A model generated the notes under the pieces. That model ran no database searches. It was not told the DNA's origin and saw only the letters and a program-made list of their open reading frames with translations. From Limanda limanda (lineage: Eukaryota > Chordata > Actinopteri > Pleuronectiformes > Pleuronectidae): a stretch of DNA of 64,000 nucleotides. Positions 20,322 through 30,246 of the stretch are shown one piece after another; position 1 is the stretch's first letter; every line of letters begins with the position of its first letter. The translations under genes were made by a program, and so were the position numbers. Location: positions 32,165,041 to 32,229,040 of the forward strand of contig NC_083638.1 in NCBI RefSeq assembly GCF_963576545.1. The letters run 5' to 3'.

Positions 20322-20933
20322 GACTCAGCAGCAGTGAATCAAAGGGTTTAACTGTACTTTTGTCCAGGTGGAATGAAAAGTATTGACTTCAAAAAACCAA
20401 GACAGAACATCCATATTTTTTTAATAATAGTTTTTTTTAATTAGATATCAATTAAGTCAGGAGAATATGTGTTGTGTGGTGGCAGGATGCATCACTCTGT
20501 CAAGTAAACACAAGAAGGCTTAGAAAGATGGATATTATCTCAAGGAAACCTCCATTCACTATATGGTTTATATTAAATACGTACAAATAATATTTTTAAA
20601 AACAATACAGTCAGAGATAACTTCACGGAGAAGTCTATATTCATATTTGTGAGCTGCACATTCATGCTGACTGTTCTATCACATCTGAGTGTGGAGGCCA
20701 CTGACGTTCACTGAAGTCAACGTCTACCCCTCTAATGCATTTGGAATTAAAGGGAAGCATTTTGTTATTTATCTTCACTGTATTGATACTAAATGTACAG
20801 GGTTACAAATACATTTAAAACAAGAGAGACGAGGTGTCGAAAGCTTCAGCATCAATGTGCTGATCGCTGATCTTACCCAACACCGGTGACTTGGCATCAA
20901 AATGACCACCTCTTTTTTCTGTTTTTTTTGTAG
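20322..20933 (+). repeat. Rest of block D and block U before copy 2
   Basis: Array flank colinear with 25830-26440 and 28000-28610. It leads to the pyrimidine tract and GTAG acceptor of copy 2. An open frame recurs here (20689-20889) but starts at GTG and is kept only by recent duplication, so no gene is called. Confidence 0.8.
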
Positions 20934-21034
20934 GATGAAGTTCGCTGCCGCCTTCCTCGTGTTGTTCATGGTCATCGTCATGTTTGAACCTGGAGAGTGT
21001 TTTTTTTTAATGCTTTTCCACAGGGTCAACCATG
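20934..21034 (+). pseudogene. Pleurocidin/piscidin-like copy 2 (FF type), only exon 2 left
   Basis: This is the only FF-type copy that keeps ATG (20935). It reads a complete 22-residue signal peptide (MKFAAAFLVLFMVIVMFEPG, then EC) and the start of a mature peptide (FFLMLFHRVNH), with an intact GTAGGG donor at 21035. About 40 bases into the intron the array sequence stops (near 21076) and hAT-type sequence begins. Exons 3 and 4 and the 3' UTR are gone, so no mature peptide with its tail can be made. It shows what the FF-type start looked like before the ACG change seen in its sisters. Confidence 0.85.
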
Positions 21035-21076
21035 GTAGGGTCACAGAAGTGATTTGATTAGTACATGCCAAATATT

Positions 21077-22056
21077 TGCCTGAGACTCCGCCCCCTGCAG
21101 CCGCGCACTCGCTCAGAGAGACACAGTGAGATAAGAGCTCGTTCACGTGAAGCAGGCCGGTCACTGACTCACCGGCTGCTTCTTAACTATGGAAACACTG
21201 AAAACACAGAGTTTCTCTGGTCTCAGCTGCGCTGAGATCAGCGCCGCAGCTTCTTGACCAGAGCAGAGGCTGCAGTTGGTTTCTACCGAGCTTCAGTTTC
21301 TGTGTCTTCCTCCAGTCTGATCTGCTTTCACTTTTTGTTTTCACATTTCGCCAACTAAAATATATAGGCTGCAGCTATATGTTTTTATTTATTTCAAAAT
21401 AGGGTACTTATTATTTCATACATTTCCCACAAATATGGGGATGACTCAAATAACCCTACATAGTTCTGCGTTTAATTTATTTCAAAGAAGGCCTACACTT
21501 GCCTGTGTATTTTCTTCTCCTCTTTATAAGCATTTGGTGTTTCCCTTTGTTTTAACAGCTAAAAATAAATAAAATGTCAACAGTTTTCTTTATTGTTGTT
21601 CTATAATTTCATAAATGCAATAATCTACAGATTAGTATAGTATAACTTTATATAAAATGTTATCAGCTTTGTTATCAAATATGTTTTGCGGCTCCAGACA
21701 AATTTTATTTGGGGGAAGAGGGGGCAAAATGGCTCTTTTGATAGTAAAGGTTGCCGACCCCTGCTATAGACCTATAGGAGGGATATCTTATGGACAACCT
21801 AAGTACTGAAAGCTAGACTAGTACGCAGTTGTAGACACAACACAGGGGGTCCCTGGACCTGAGAAGGGAAGATAAGGAGTTTAATTTGGCTATTAAATGT
21901 GACTAAAACTAGACTAAAATGTTCTGAGTTTTTGTCGACGAAAACTAGAATAAAACTAAGAAGGATAAAAATGACTAAATGTGACTAAAACTAATATGCA
22001 TTTTCATCTAAAGACTAAGACTAAATCAAAAATAGCTGCCAAAATTAACACTGGTA
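21077..22056 (+). mobile_element. Two or more truncated hAT elements replacing copy 2's 3' half and copy 3's promoter
   Basis: Bases 21077-21767 are hAT-type sequence ending GGTTGCCGACCCCTG, a characteristic hAT end. Bases 21200-21545 are shared with the hAT element at 43938-44965. From about 21865 a second piece begins, rich in 'gactaaaact' motifs, and it finishes AAAATTAACACTG at 22056. That is the terminal repeat of another hAT family (its opposite end would read CAGTGTTAATTTT). The 5' end of neither piece is present. The last G touches the GTAAGATC donor of intron 1 of the next peptide gene. Confidence 0.7.
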
Positions 22057-22170
22057 AGATCAATATTTTTCAAATTCATTTAGACGAGACCAACCATTTG
22101 GGAAATGTGCTCAGCTTGTTACTGTATAATGCAAAAGTTAATGATCTTTATTTTTCTGTTTTTTTTGTAG
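22057..22170 (+). other. Intron 1 of the 22-kb peptide gene
   Basis: It begins GTAAGATCAATAT and ends TTTTTTTGTAG. It matches intron 1 of the 30-kb gene (30129-30245) nearly base for base. The donor survives although the preceding exon has been replaced by the end of a transposon (AACACTG). Confidence 0.8.
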
Positions 22171-22171
22171 A

Positions 22172-23009
22172 ATGAAGTACACTGCCGCCTTCCTCATGTT
22201 GTTCATCTTCGTCCTCATGGTTGAACCTGGAGAGTGTGGTTGGAAAAAATGGATTAAAACGGCTGGTAAAGGTAGAGTCACGGAATTAATTAACTTTTTA
22301 CATTGCATATATATTTTTTATACCAGCTGGAAAATCACAAAAATAAATAGTCGATATATTTGGCCAATTAGAATCACTTTAATTTCAATAATAATCTAAA
22401 TAACAACCTAAAGGCCTTTGATTAGCATGTTCCTTCAATGAAATGGACATTGAGGTTTATTTTGATTCTCACCTGCAACGACCTGTGCGGCAACAATTGA
22501 ATTCAGATTTGTCCCAGAAGAATTCAAAGTACATTTTTCCAGGCAATTAAATCTTTCAATTACTGGGATTTAAAAAAAAAAACAATAGAATAACTGAATC
22601 GCTATGATAAAATAATTACACATTCATTCTGATCTTACAAGTCAAGATTGAATACTACTTAAAAGTATGTATAAAACATCATCTGTATGTATACTTGTTT
22701 AACTGTTAACAAATAGTTCTAATAATTGTGTTATGGAAATTTATTAATTGTCATTTAATATCATTTGCTTGAGTTTATCATCATGTGTTTTTGTTTGTTT
22801 TTACGCAGTTGGCAAGACTGTTGGCGGCTTGGCCCTTAAGTAAGGACTTCTACCATCATTACTGTATCATTTTGATAGTATTATCACCAGTACTGTTATT
22901 GACAACTTCTCTCTCCATCCGTCTCATCCACAGTCATTACCTTGGCGAGCAGCAGGAGCTTGACAAGCGCGCAGTCGCTGAAGAACCCAGTGCTATTGTT
23001 TTTGACTGA
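22172..23009 (+). CDS. Pleurocidin-like antimicrobial peptide precursor (GW type), gene at 22 kb
   Basis: Three coding exons: 22172-22271, 22809-22839 and 22934-23009. Donors are GTAGAG and GTAAGG; acceptors end CGCAG and CACAG. Phases are 1 and 2 and the total is 68 codons plus TGA, the usual length of a pleurocidin precursor. Residues 1-22 are a signal peptide (MKYTAAFLMLF ... EPGEC). The mature part (23-47) starts GWKKW and ends HYL. It has five Lys and alternating hydrophobic residues, as expected for an amphipathic membrane-disrupting helix. The acidic tail (GEQQELDKRAVAEEPSAIVF plus D) is removed in maturation; its first Gly could donate a C-terminal amide (inference). The start is the only ATG after the acceptor. 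Polyadenylation signal at 23074. Intron 1 is present from 22057, but exon 1 and the promoter are replaced by a hAT element, so expression is uncertain. Confidence 0.9.
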
Positions 23010-23073
23010 AGAAGTCGCCCTGAAGGAACCTTCAGATGATATATAATGCTTCTTGCTTCTTGCTTTTCAATGA

Positions 23074-23079
23074 AATAAA
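23074..23079 (+). terminator. Polyadenylation signal of the 22-kb peptide gene
   Basis: AATAAA lies 65 bases after the stop codon, in the sequence TCAATGAAATAAATCAGACA. The same signal is kept in the 25-, 27- and 31-kb copies. Confidence 0.8.
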
Positions 23080-24277
23080 TCAGACATTTACCTGCAACAG
23101 CAACCATGACTGGATATGTTCTTTTGCATTGATGTATTGTTGAGTGGCATTTGAATGGTTTGGGGAAACTGAGAACAAATATCAATTTTAGGATGTCAAA
23201 ATATTTTTCTGTGTCTAATTCAAATATGAGATTTAACAATGACAATGAAGACTCTTCTAATCTCACTGTATAGATACTTTAACTGTTGGCGTTAAAATCA
23301 ATGTTACTACAAAGAGTATTAAAACCTCTAACTGATGCCTAATAACACATTCATACAAAACAATTACTGCACGTTTGTTACACTGTAAAGTAATTGCAAT
23401 CCATTATATTGCAATAAATAGTGTGTACTGTTTAGTGTATAATGTATTTTGATTACTTGCAACTAAGTCAGATAAAACCAGACAAATCTGATGCTTAGAA
23501 GAAGAAAGAAGAAAGACTTGCAGCATTGATACTTTTACTTCTACAGAAAAAATATAAACATGACGGGAGCATAGGTTAAAGTCACAAGACAGAAGAAAAC
23601 CAGAAGCCAAACTGCAGCAGATTTACTGATATTCATATGTCACTGGAGCCAAAGCAATGCAGAGACTCAGCAGCAGTGAACCAAATAATTTAACTGTACT
23701 TTTGTCCAGGTGGAATGAAAAGTATTGAATACAAAAAAAGAAGACAAAATATGCATATTTTTTTAATAATATTTATTGGAATTAAATACAAGTATGGAGA
23801 ATACGTGTTGAGTGGTGGCAGGATGCATCACTCTGTAAAGTAAACACAATAACTTTTAGAAATATAGACACAATCTCAAGGAAACCTCCATTTACTATAT
23901 GGTTTATATTAAATACGTACAAATTATATTTTAAAAAACAATACAGTCAGAGATAACTTCACGGAGAAGTCTATATTTATATTTGTGAGCTTTACACTCA
24001 AGCTGCCTGTTCTATCACATCTGAGTGTAAAGGCCACTGACGTTTACTGAACTCAACATCTACCCCTCTAATGCATTTGAGATTAAAGGGAAGCATTTTG
24101 TCATTTGTCTTCACTGTATTGATACTAAATGTACAGGGTTACAAATAAAGTTAAAACAAGAGAGACGAGGTGTCGAAAGCTTCAGCATCAATGTGCTGAT
24201 CGCTGATAGCTGATCTTACCCAACACCGGTGACTTGGCATCACAATGACCACCTCTTTTTTCTGTTTTTATTTGTAG

Positions 24278-25108
24278 GAAGAAGTTCGCTGCCGCCTTCC
24301 TCGTGTTGTTCATGGTCATCGTCATGTTTAACCTGGAGAGTTTTTTTTTTGGAATGCTTTTTCACGGGGTCCACCATGATAGGGTCATGGAAGTGATTTG
24401 ATTATTACATGCCAAATATGTTAATGAAACATACCATATGAGCAGACGTATTATTTGGACAAGTAGAATCACTTTGATTTCAATAGTAATTAAAATAACA
24501 CTCAAAAAGGCCATTGATTAGCATTTTCCTTCAATGAAATGGACATTGAGGTTTATCTTGATTCTCACCTGCATCGACCTGCTGCGGCAACTATTGAAAT
24601 CAAATTTGTCCCAGAAGAAACTGAATTAACATTTTCTAGGCCATTTAATCTTTGCATGAATTGGATTTGCTTTTAAAATATAGAATAACTGGATATTTAT
24701 GCTAAAATAATAAAAACACACATTCTGATTTTACCAGTCAAGATTGAATACTACCTATAAGTACGTATAAAACATCATCTGTATGTATAGTTGTTGGACT
24801 GTTTACAAATAGTCAAAAATAATTGTGTTATGGAAATGTATTAATTGTCATTAAATATAATTTGCTTGAATTTATCACCATGTGTTTTTTTGTTTTTTTT
24901 AGCAGGTGGAGGTTATCTCAATGCGTAAGGACTTCTACCATCATTACTGTGTAATTTAATAGTATTATCATCAGTACTGTTATTGAAAACTTCTCTTGTC
25001 TCGCTGACTCTCTCCATCCGACTCATCCACAGTCATTACCTTGGCGAGGAGCAGGAGCTCGACAAGCGCGCAGTCGATGAAGAACCCAGTGTTATTTTTT
25101 TTGACTGA
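24278..25108 (+). pseudogene. Pleurocidin-like copy 4: FF-type front joined to GW-type tail, dead
   Basis: Exon 2 (24278-24378) is FF type: after AAG in place of ATG it reads KFAAAFLVLFMVIVM. One base is lost after ATGTTT and one T is gained in the T run, so EPGES is misread but FFGMLFHGVHH is back in frame. The donor is ATAGGG instead of GTAGGG. Exon 3 (24906-24924) has a good GTAAGG donor. Exon 4 (25033-25108) is GW type: HYLGEEQELDKRAVDEEPSV, ending FFD and stop, nearly identical to the 30-kb gene and unlike the YDEQQELDKR tail of other FF copies. So the copy is a chimera of the two subfamilies. Lost start and donor make it a pseudogene. Confidence 0.85.
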
Positions 25109-26443
25109 AGAAGTCGCCCTGAAGGAACCTTCAGATGATATATAATGCTTCTTGCTTTTCAAAGAAATAAATCAAACACTTACCAACAACAGCAACCATG
25201 ACTGGATATATGTTCTTTTGCATTGATGAATTGTTGAGCGACATTTGAATAATTTGGGAAAACTGAGAACAAATCTCAATTTTAAGATATCAATACATTT
25301 CTGTGTCTAATTCTAAAATGAGATTAAACAATGACAATGAAGACTCCTCTTATCTCACTGTATAGATATTTTAACTGTTGGGGTTTAAATCTATGTTACT
25401 ACAAAGAGTATTAAAACTTCTAAGTGATACCTAATAACACATTCATACAAAACATTTACTGCACGTTTGTTACACACTGTAAAGTAACTGCAACCCAATA
25501 TAGTGCAATTAATATTGTATGTTGTTTAGTGTATAAAGTATTTGGAATACTTAAAACTAATCGAATAAGGGTTTACAAGTCAGATATACCAGACAAAGTT
25601 GCCTTCCTGCACAACAATAGAGTGGAAGAGAAAACAGGAGAGGACTTGTATCCTCCAGATGCTGAGAAGAAGAAAGAAGAAAGACTTGCAGCGTTGATAC
25701 TTTTACTTTTGCAGAAAAACTATAAACACGACGGGAGCATAAGTTAAAGTCACAATACAGAAGAAAACCAGAATCCAAACTGCAGCAGATTTACTGGTAT
25801 TCAAATGTCACTGGAGCCAAAGCAATGCACAGACTCAGTAGCAGTGAACCAAAGGGTTTAACTGTACTTTTCTCCAGGTGGAATGAAAAGCATTGAATTA
25901 AAAAAAAACATGACAAAACATGCATTTTTATTTTTAAATTTTTTTTTGGAATTAAATATGAGTCAGGAGAATACGTGTCGTGTTGTGGCAGGATGCATCA
26001 CTCTGTAAAGTAAACACAATAACTTTTAGAAATATAGACACAATCTCAAGGAAACCTCCATTTACTATATGGTTTATATTAAATACGTACAAATTATATT
26101 TTAAAAAACAATACAGTCAGAGATAACTTCACGGAGAAGTCTATATTCATATTTGTGAGCTGCACATTCATGCTGACTGTTCTATCACATCTGAGTGTGG
26201 AGGCCACTGACGTTCACTGAAGTCAACGTCTACCCCTCTAATGCATTTGGAAACAAAAAGGGACGCCTTTTTGTTATTTATCTTCTCTGTATTGATACTA
26301 AATGTACAGGGTTACAAATACAGTTAAAACAAGAGAGACGAGGTGTCGAAAACTTCAGCATCAATGTGCTGATCGCTGATCTTACCCAACACCGGTGACT
26401 TGGCATGAAAATGACCACCTCTTTTTTCTGTTTTTATTTGTAG

Positions 26444-27266
26444 GACGAAGTTCGCTGCCGCCTTCCTTGTGTTGTTCATGGTCATCGTCATGTTTGAACC
26501 TGGAGAGTGTTTTTTTGGAAGTCTTTTTCACGGGGTCCACCATGGTAGGGTGATTTGATTATTACATGCCAAATATGTTAATGAAACATACCATATGAGC
26601 AGTCGTATTATTTGGACAAGTAGAATCACTTTGATTTCAATAGTAATTGAAATAACAATCCAAAAGGCCTTTAATTAGCCTGTTCCTTAAATGAAATGGA
26701 CATTGAGGTGTATTTTGATTCTCACCTGCATCGACCTGCTGCGGCAACTATTGAAATCAAATTTGTCCCAGAAGAAACTGAATTAACATTTTCTAGGCCA
26801 TTTAATCTTTGCATGAATTGGATTTGCTTTTAAAAATATAGAATAACTGGATATTTATGCTAAAAAAATAAAAACACACATTCTGATTTTACCAGTCAAG
26901 ATTGAACACTACTTAAACAATTATACATGCAGATGATGTTTTATACGTACTTTTGACTGTTAACAAATAGTCAAAATGATTGTGTTATGGAAATGCATTA
27001 ATTGTCATTTAATATCATTTGCTTGAATTTATCACCATGTGTTTGTTTGTTTTTTAGCAGGTGGAGGTTTTCTCAATGCATCAGGACTTCTACCATCATT
27101 ACTGTGTAATTTAATAGTATTATCATCAGTACTGTTATTGACAACTTCTCTTGTCTCGCTGACTCTCTCCATCAGATTAAACCCAGGGTATCCCGGTTAT
27201 GACGAGCAGCAGGAGCTCGACAAGCGCACAGTTCATGACAACCTCAGTGCTATTGTTTTATACTGA
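26444..27266 (+). pseudogene. Pleurocidin/piscidin-like copy 5 (FF type)
   Basis: Exon 2 (26444-26544) has ACG at 26445 where ATG should be, but the rest is open: KFAAAFLVLFMVIVMFEPGE, then a mature start FFGSLFHGVHH and a GTAGGG donor. Exon 3 (27061-27079) is open but its donor reads ATCAGG, so the GT is lost. Exon 4 (27176-27266) keeps phase and reads NPGYPGYDEQQELDKRTVHD, then NLSAIVLY and stop. AATAAA follows near 27324. The two defects, start and intron-3 donor, should each block a normal product. Initiation at the next in-frame ATG (codon 12) would remove half the signal peptide. Confidence 0.85.
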
Positions 27267-28610
27267 AGAAGTCGACCTGAAGGATCTTTTGAAATTATAT
27301 AAAATGTTTCTTGCCTTTCAATGAAATAAATCAAGCATTTACCCGCAACAGCCACCATGGCTGGATACATGTTCTTTTGCATTAATGTATTGTTGAGTTT
27401 GAGTGACAGTTGAAAAATTTGGGAAAACAGAACAAATCTCAATTTTAGGATGTCAAAACATTTCTCTGTGTCTTATTCAAATATGACATTTAACAATGAC
27501 AATAAAGACTCCTCTTATCTCACTTTATAGATAAGTTAACTGTTGGGGTTTAAATCAATGTTACTACAAAGAGTATTAAAACTTCTAACTGATAACTAAT
27601 AACACATTCATACAAAACATTTACTGCACCTTTGTTACACACTGTAAAATAACTGCAATCCAATATAGTGCAATTAATAGTGTATCTTATTTATTGTATA
27701 AAGTATTTGGAAAAATTAAAACTAATCTTATCAGGGTTTACAAGTCAGATAAAACCAGACAAAATTGCCTTCCTGCACAACAATAGAGTGGAAGTGAAAA
27801 CAGGAGAAGACTTGTATTGTCCTGATGCTGAGAAGCAGAAAGGAGAAAGACTTGCAGCGTTGATACTTTGACTTATACAGAAAAACTATAAACACGACGA
27901 GAGCAAAGGTTAAAGTCACAATACAGAAGAAAACCAGAATCCAAACTGCAGCAGATTTACTGGTATTCAAATGTCACTGGAGCCAAAGCAATGCAGAGAC
28001 TCAGCAGCAGTGAACCAAAGGGTTTAACTGTACTTTTGTCCAGGTTGAATGAAATGTATAGAATTAAAAAAAACAAGACAGAACATGCATATTTTTCAAT
28101 CATATTTTTTTTAAATTAAATATATGTCAGGAGAATATGTGTTGTGTGTTGGCAGGATGCATCACTCTGTCAAGTAAACACAAAATAGTTTAGAAAGATG
28201 GATATTATCTAAAGGAAACCTCCATTTACTATATGGTTTATATTAAATACGTACAAATTATATTTTAAAAAACAATACAGTCAGAGATAACTTCATGGAG
28301 AAGTCTATATTTATATTTGTGAGCTGCACATTCATGCTGCCTGTTCTATCACATCTGAGTGTTGAGGCCACCGACATTTACTGAACTCAATGTCTACCCC
28401 TCTAATGCATTTGGAATTGAAGGTTAGCATTTTGTTATTTGTCCTCACTGTATTGATACTAAATGTACAGGGTTACAAATAAAGTTAAAACAAGAGAGAC
28501 GAGGTGTCGAAAGCTTCAGCATCAATGTGCTGATCGCTGATAGCTGATCTTACCCAACACCGGTGACTTGGCATCAAAATGACCACCTCTTTTTTCTGTT
28601 TTTTTTGTAG

Positions 28611-29553
28611 GACGAAGTTCGCTGCCGCCTTCCTCGTGTTGTTCATGGTCATCGTCATGTTTGAACCTGGAGAGTCTTTTTTTGGAATTCTTTTTCAAGG
28701 GGTCAACCATGGTAGGGTCACTGGGAAAATTTGATTATTACATGCCAAATATTTTAATGAAACATACCATATGAGCAGTCATAATATTTGGATTATATTG
28801 AATTAAAAAAAACAAGACTGAACATGCATATTTTTTTTTAATTAAATATGAGTCAGGAGAATTTGTGTTGTGTGGTGGCAGGATGCATCACTCTGTCAAG
28901 TAAACACAATAACTTTTAGAAACATAGATACGATCTCAAGGAAACCTCCATTTACTATATGGTTTATATTAAATACATATAAATTATATTTTAAAAAACA
29001 GAGATATAACTTCACGGAGAAGTCTATATTCATATTTATGAGCTGCACATTCATGCTGCCTGTTCTATCACATCTGAGTGTGGAGGCCACTGATGTTTAC
29101 TGAAGTCAACGTCTACCCCCCTAATGCATTTGGAATTAAAGGAAGCATTTTGTTGTTTGTCTTTACTGTATTGATACTAAATGTACAGGGTTACAAATAC
29201 AGTTAAAACAAGAGAGACGAGGTGTCGAAAGCTGATGATTGTGTTATGGAAATGCATTAATTGTCATTTAATATCATTTGCTTGAATTTATCACCATGTG
29301 TTTGTTTGTTTTTTAGCAGGTGGAGGTTTTTTCAATGTGTCAGGACCTCTACCATCATTACTGTGTAAGTTTAATAGTATTATCATCAGTACTGTTATTG
29401 ACAACTTCTCTTGTCTTGCTGACTGTCTCCATCAGACTCATCGATGGCTGTTACGACGAGCAGCAGGAGCTTGACAAGCGCGCAGTCGATTACAACCCCA
29501 GTGCTACTCCTTTGCTTTTCAGTGGCCTTATTTCTCATGTTACCGAGCAGTGA
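28611..29553 (+). pseudogene. Pleurocidin/piscidin-like copy 6 (FF type) with rearranged intron and foreign tail
   Basis: Exon 2 (28611-28711) again has ACG (28612) for ATG, then KFAAAFLVLFMVIVMFEPGE and FFGILFQGVNH with a good donor. Intron 2 has been rebuilt: about 28783-29232 is a second copy of block U, after which the end of intron 2 resumes at 29233. Exon 3 (29320-29338) has a GTCAGG donor. Exon 4 from 29436 reads CYDEQQELDKRAVDYNPSAT, then runs into unrelated sequence (PLLFSGLISHVTEQ, stop at 29551). The normal 3' UTR and AATAAA are absent. All splice phases are still compatible, so only the start codon and the changed tail separate it from a coding gene. Confidence 0.82.
28783..29232 (+). 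repeat. Internal duplication of block U inside intron 2 of copy 6
   Basis: This segment repeats the sequence that precedes exon 2 in every unit (for example 28120-28510). It is truncated after GAGGTGTCGAAAGCT and joined to the distal part of intron 2. It looks like an unequal exchange between units out of register. Confidence 0.8.
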
Positions 29554-30045
29554 TTAGCTACAGTCTGAGCAGAGTTTCTACGATTTTCTCTTTTACCGGT
29601 GAGCATTAGTGAAAATATAATTCAACGGTAAATTGTTCAATTTAAACAGGCAAAGCACAGGCAGATGAAAAATATCACCACTTTGACACTTAAATCTCAT
29701 AGAAAAGAGTTCATGGTGTCCTACAAGGCTCTATGCTGGGAGAAGTTTTTTTTCACAAGATTAATAAAACTGATGTGTAAAATCTTCTACTTCTTTTACT
29801 GTATTTACTAAAACTGCAAATCATCGTCACATTTCTGGAGCTGCAGCCACTAAGTGTTGCTTCATGATGTAAATAGACAATTGTTGTAACAACTTTACTC
29901 AACCAATTAACCAGAACCTACAAATTGAGGAAGTGAGAGGAGGACAAGGTCCTGTGTTTTCTAGTGGTTGAATTATCTACCACTATGTGAACTCCTCCTG
30001 TTATAACTCTATATGTTACACAATGACGATGAGGTCAATTCTGTG
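29554..30045 (+). promoter_or_regulatory. Upstream region of the 30-kb peptide gene
   Basis: About 490 bases lie between the end of copy 6 and the TATA box of the 30-kb gene. They are not shared with the FF-type units, so they represent the native GW-type upstream region. A GAGGAAGTG at 29927-29935 resembles an ETS/PU.1 site, which would fit myeloid or mast-cell expression of piscidins. That reading is an inference from one short motif. No ORF is seen. Confidence 0.45.
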
Positions 30046-30054
30046 TATATAAAG
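30046..30054 (+). promoter_or_regulatory. TATA box of the 30-kb peptide gene
   Basis: TATATAAAG lies about 30 bases before a plausible transcription start near 30075. It is the only clear TATA box in front of any peptide copy in the window. Confidence 0.7.
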
Positions 30055-30074
30055 AGTTGCTTCTGTTGTTATCA

Positions 30075-30128
30075 GTAGACAACAGATTTCACCTTTGAAT
30101 CTCACAAAGCTCACTTTGTATTCGCCAG
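30075..30128 (+). other. Non-coding exon 1 of the 30-kb peptide gene
   Basis: The exon probably begins around CAGTAGACAAC, about 25-30 bases below the TATA box, and ends TATTCGCCAG before the donor GTAAGATC at 30129. The start is estimated from TATA spacing. It contains no ATG, so translation starts in exon 2, as in known pleurocidin genes. Confidence 0.65.
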
Positions 30129-30246
30129 GTAAGATCAATATATTTCAAATTCATTTAGACAAGACCAAGCATTTTGGAAACGTGCTCAGCTTGTTACTGT
30201 ATAATGCAAAGGTTAACGATATTTATTTTTCTGTTTTTTTTGTAGA

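Noticed and set aside
20689..20889. Open frame of 66 codons that recurs upstream of several peptide copies (also near 5363 and 26195)
   Set aside because: It begins at GTG rather than ATG, varies in length with indels, and is broken in the 24- and 28-kb copies. Its recurrence is explained by recent duplication of non-coding block U.
22172..22399. Reading the 22-kb gene as one uninterrupted 75-codon ORF
   Set aside because: The unspliced frame runs into intron 2 and lacks the HYL end and acidic tail; the spliced model gives the family length and is matched exactly by the 30-kb copy.
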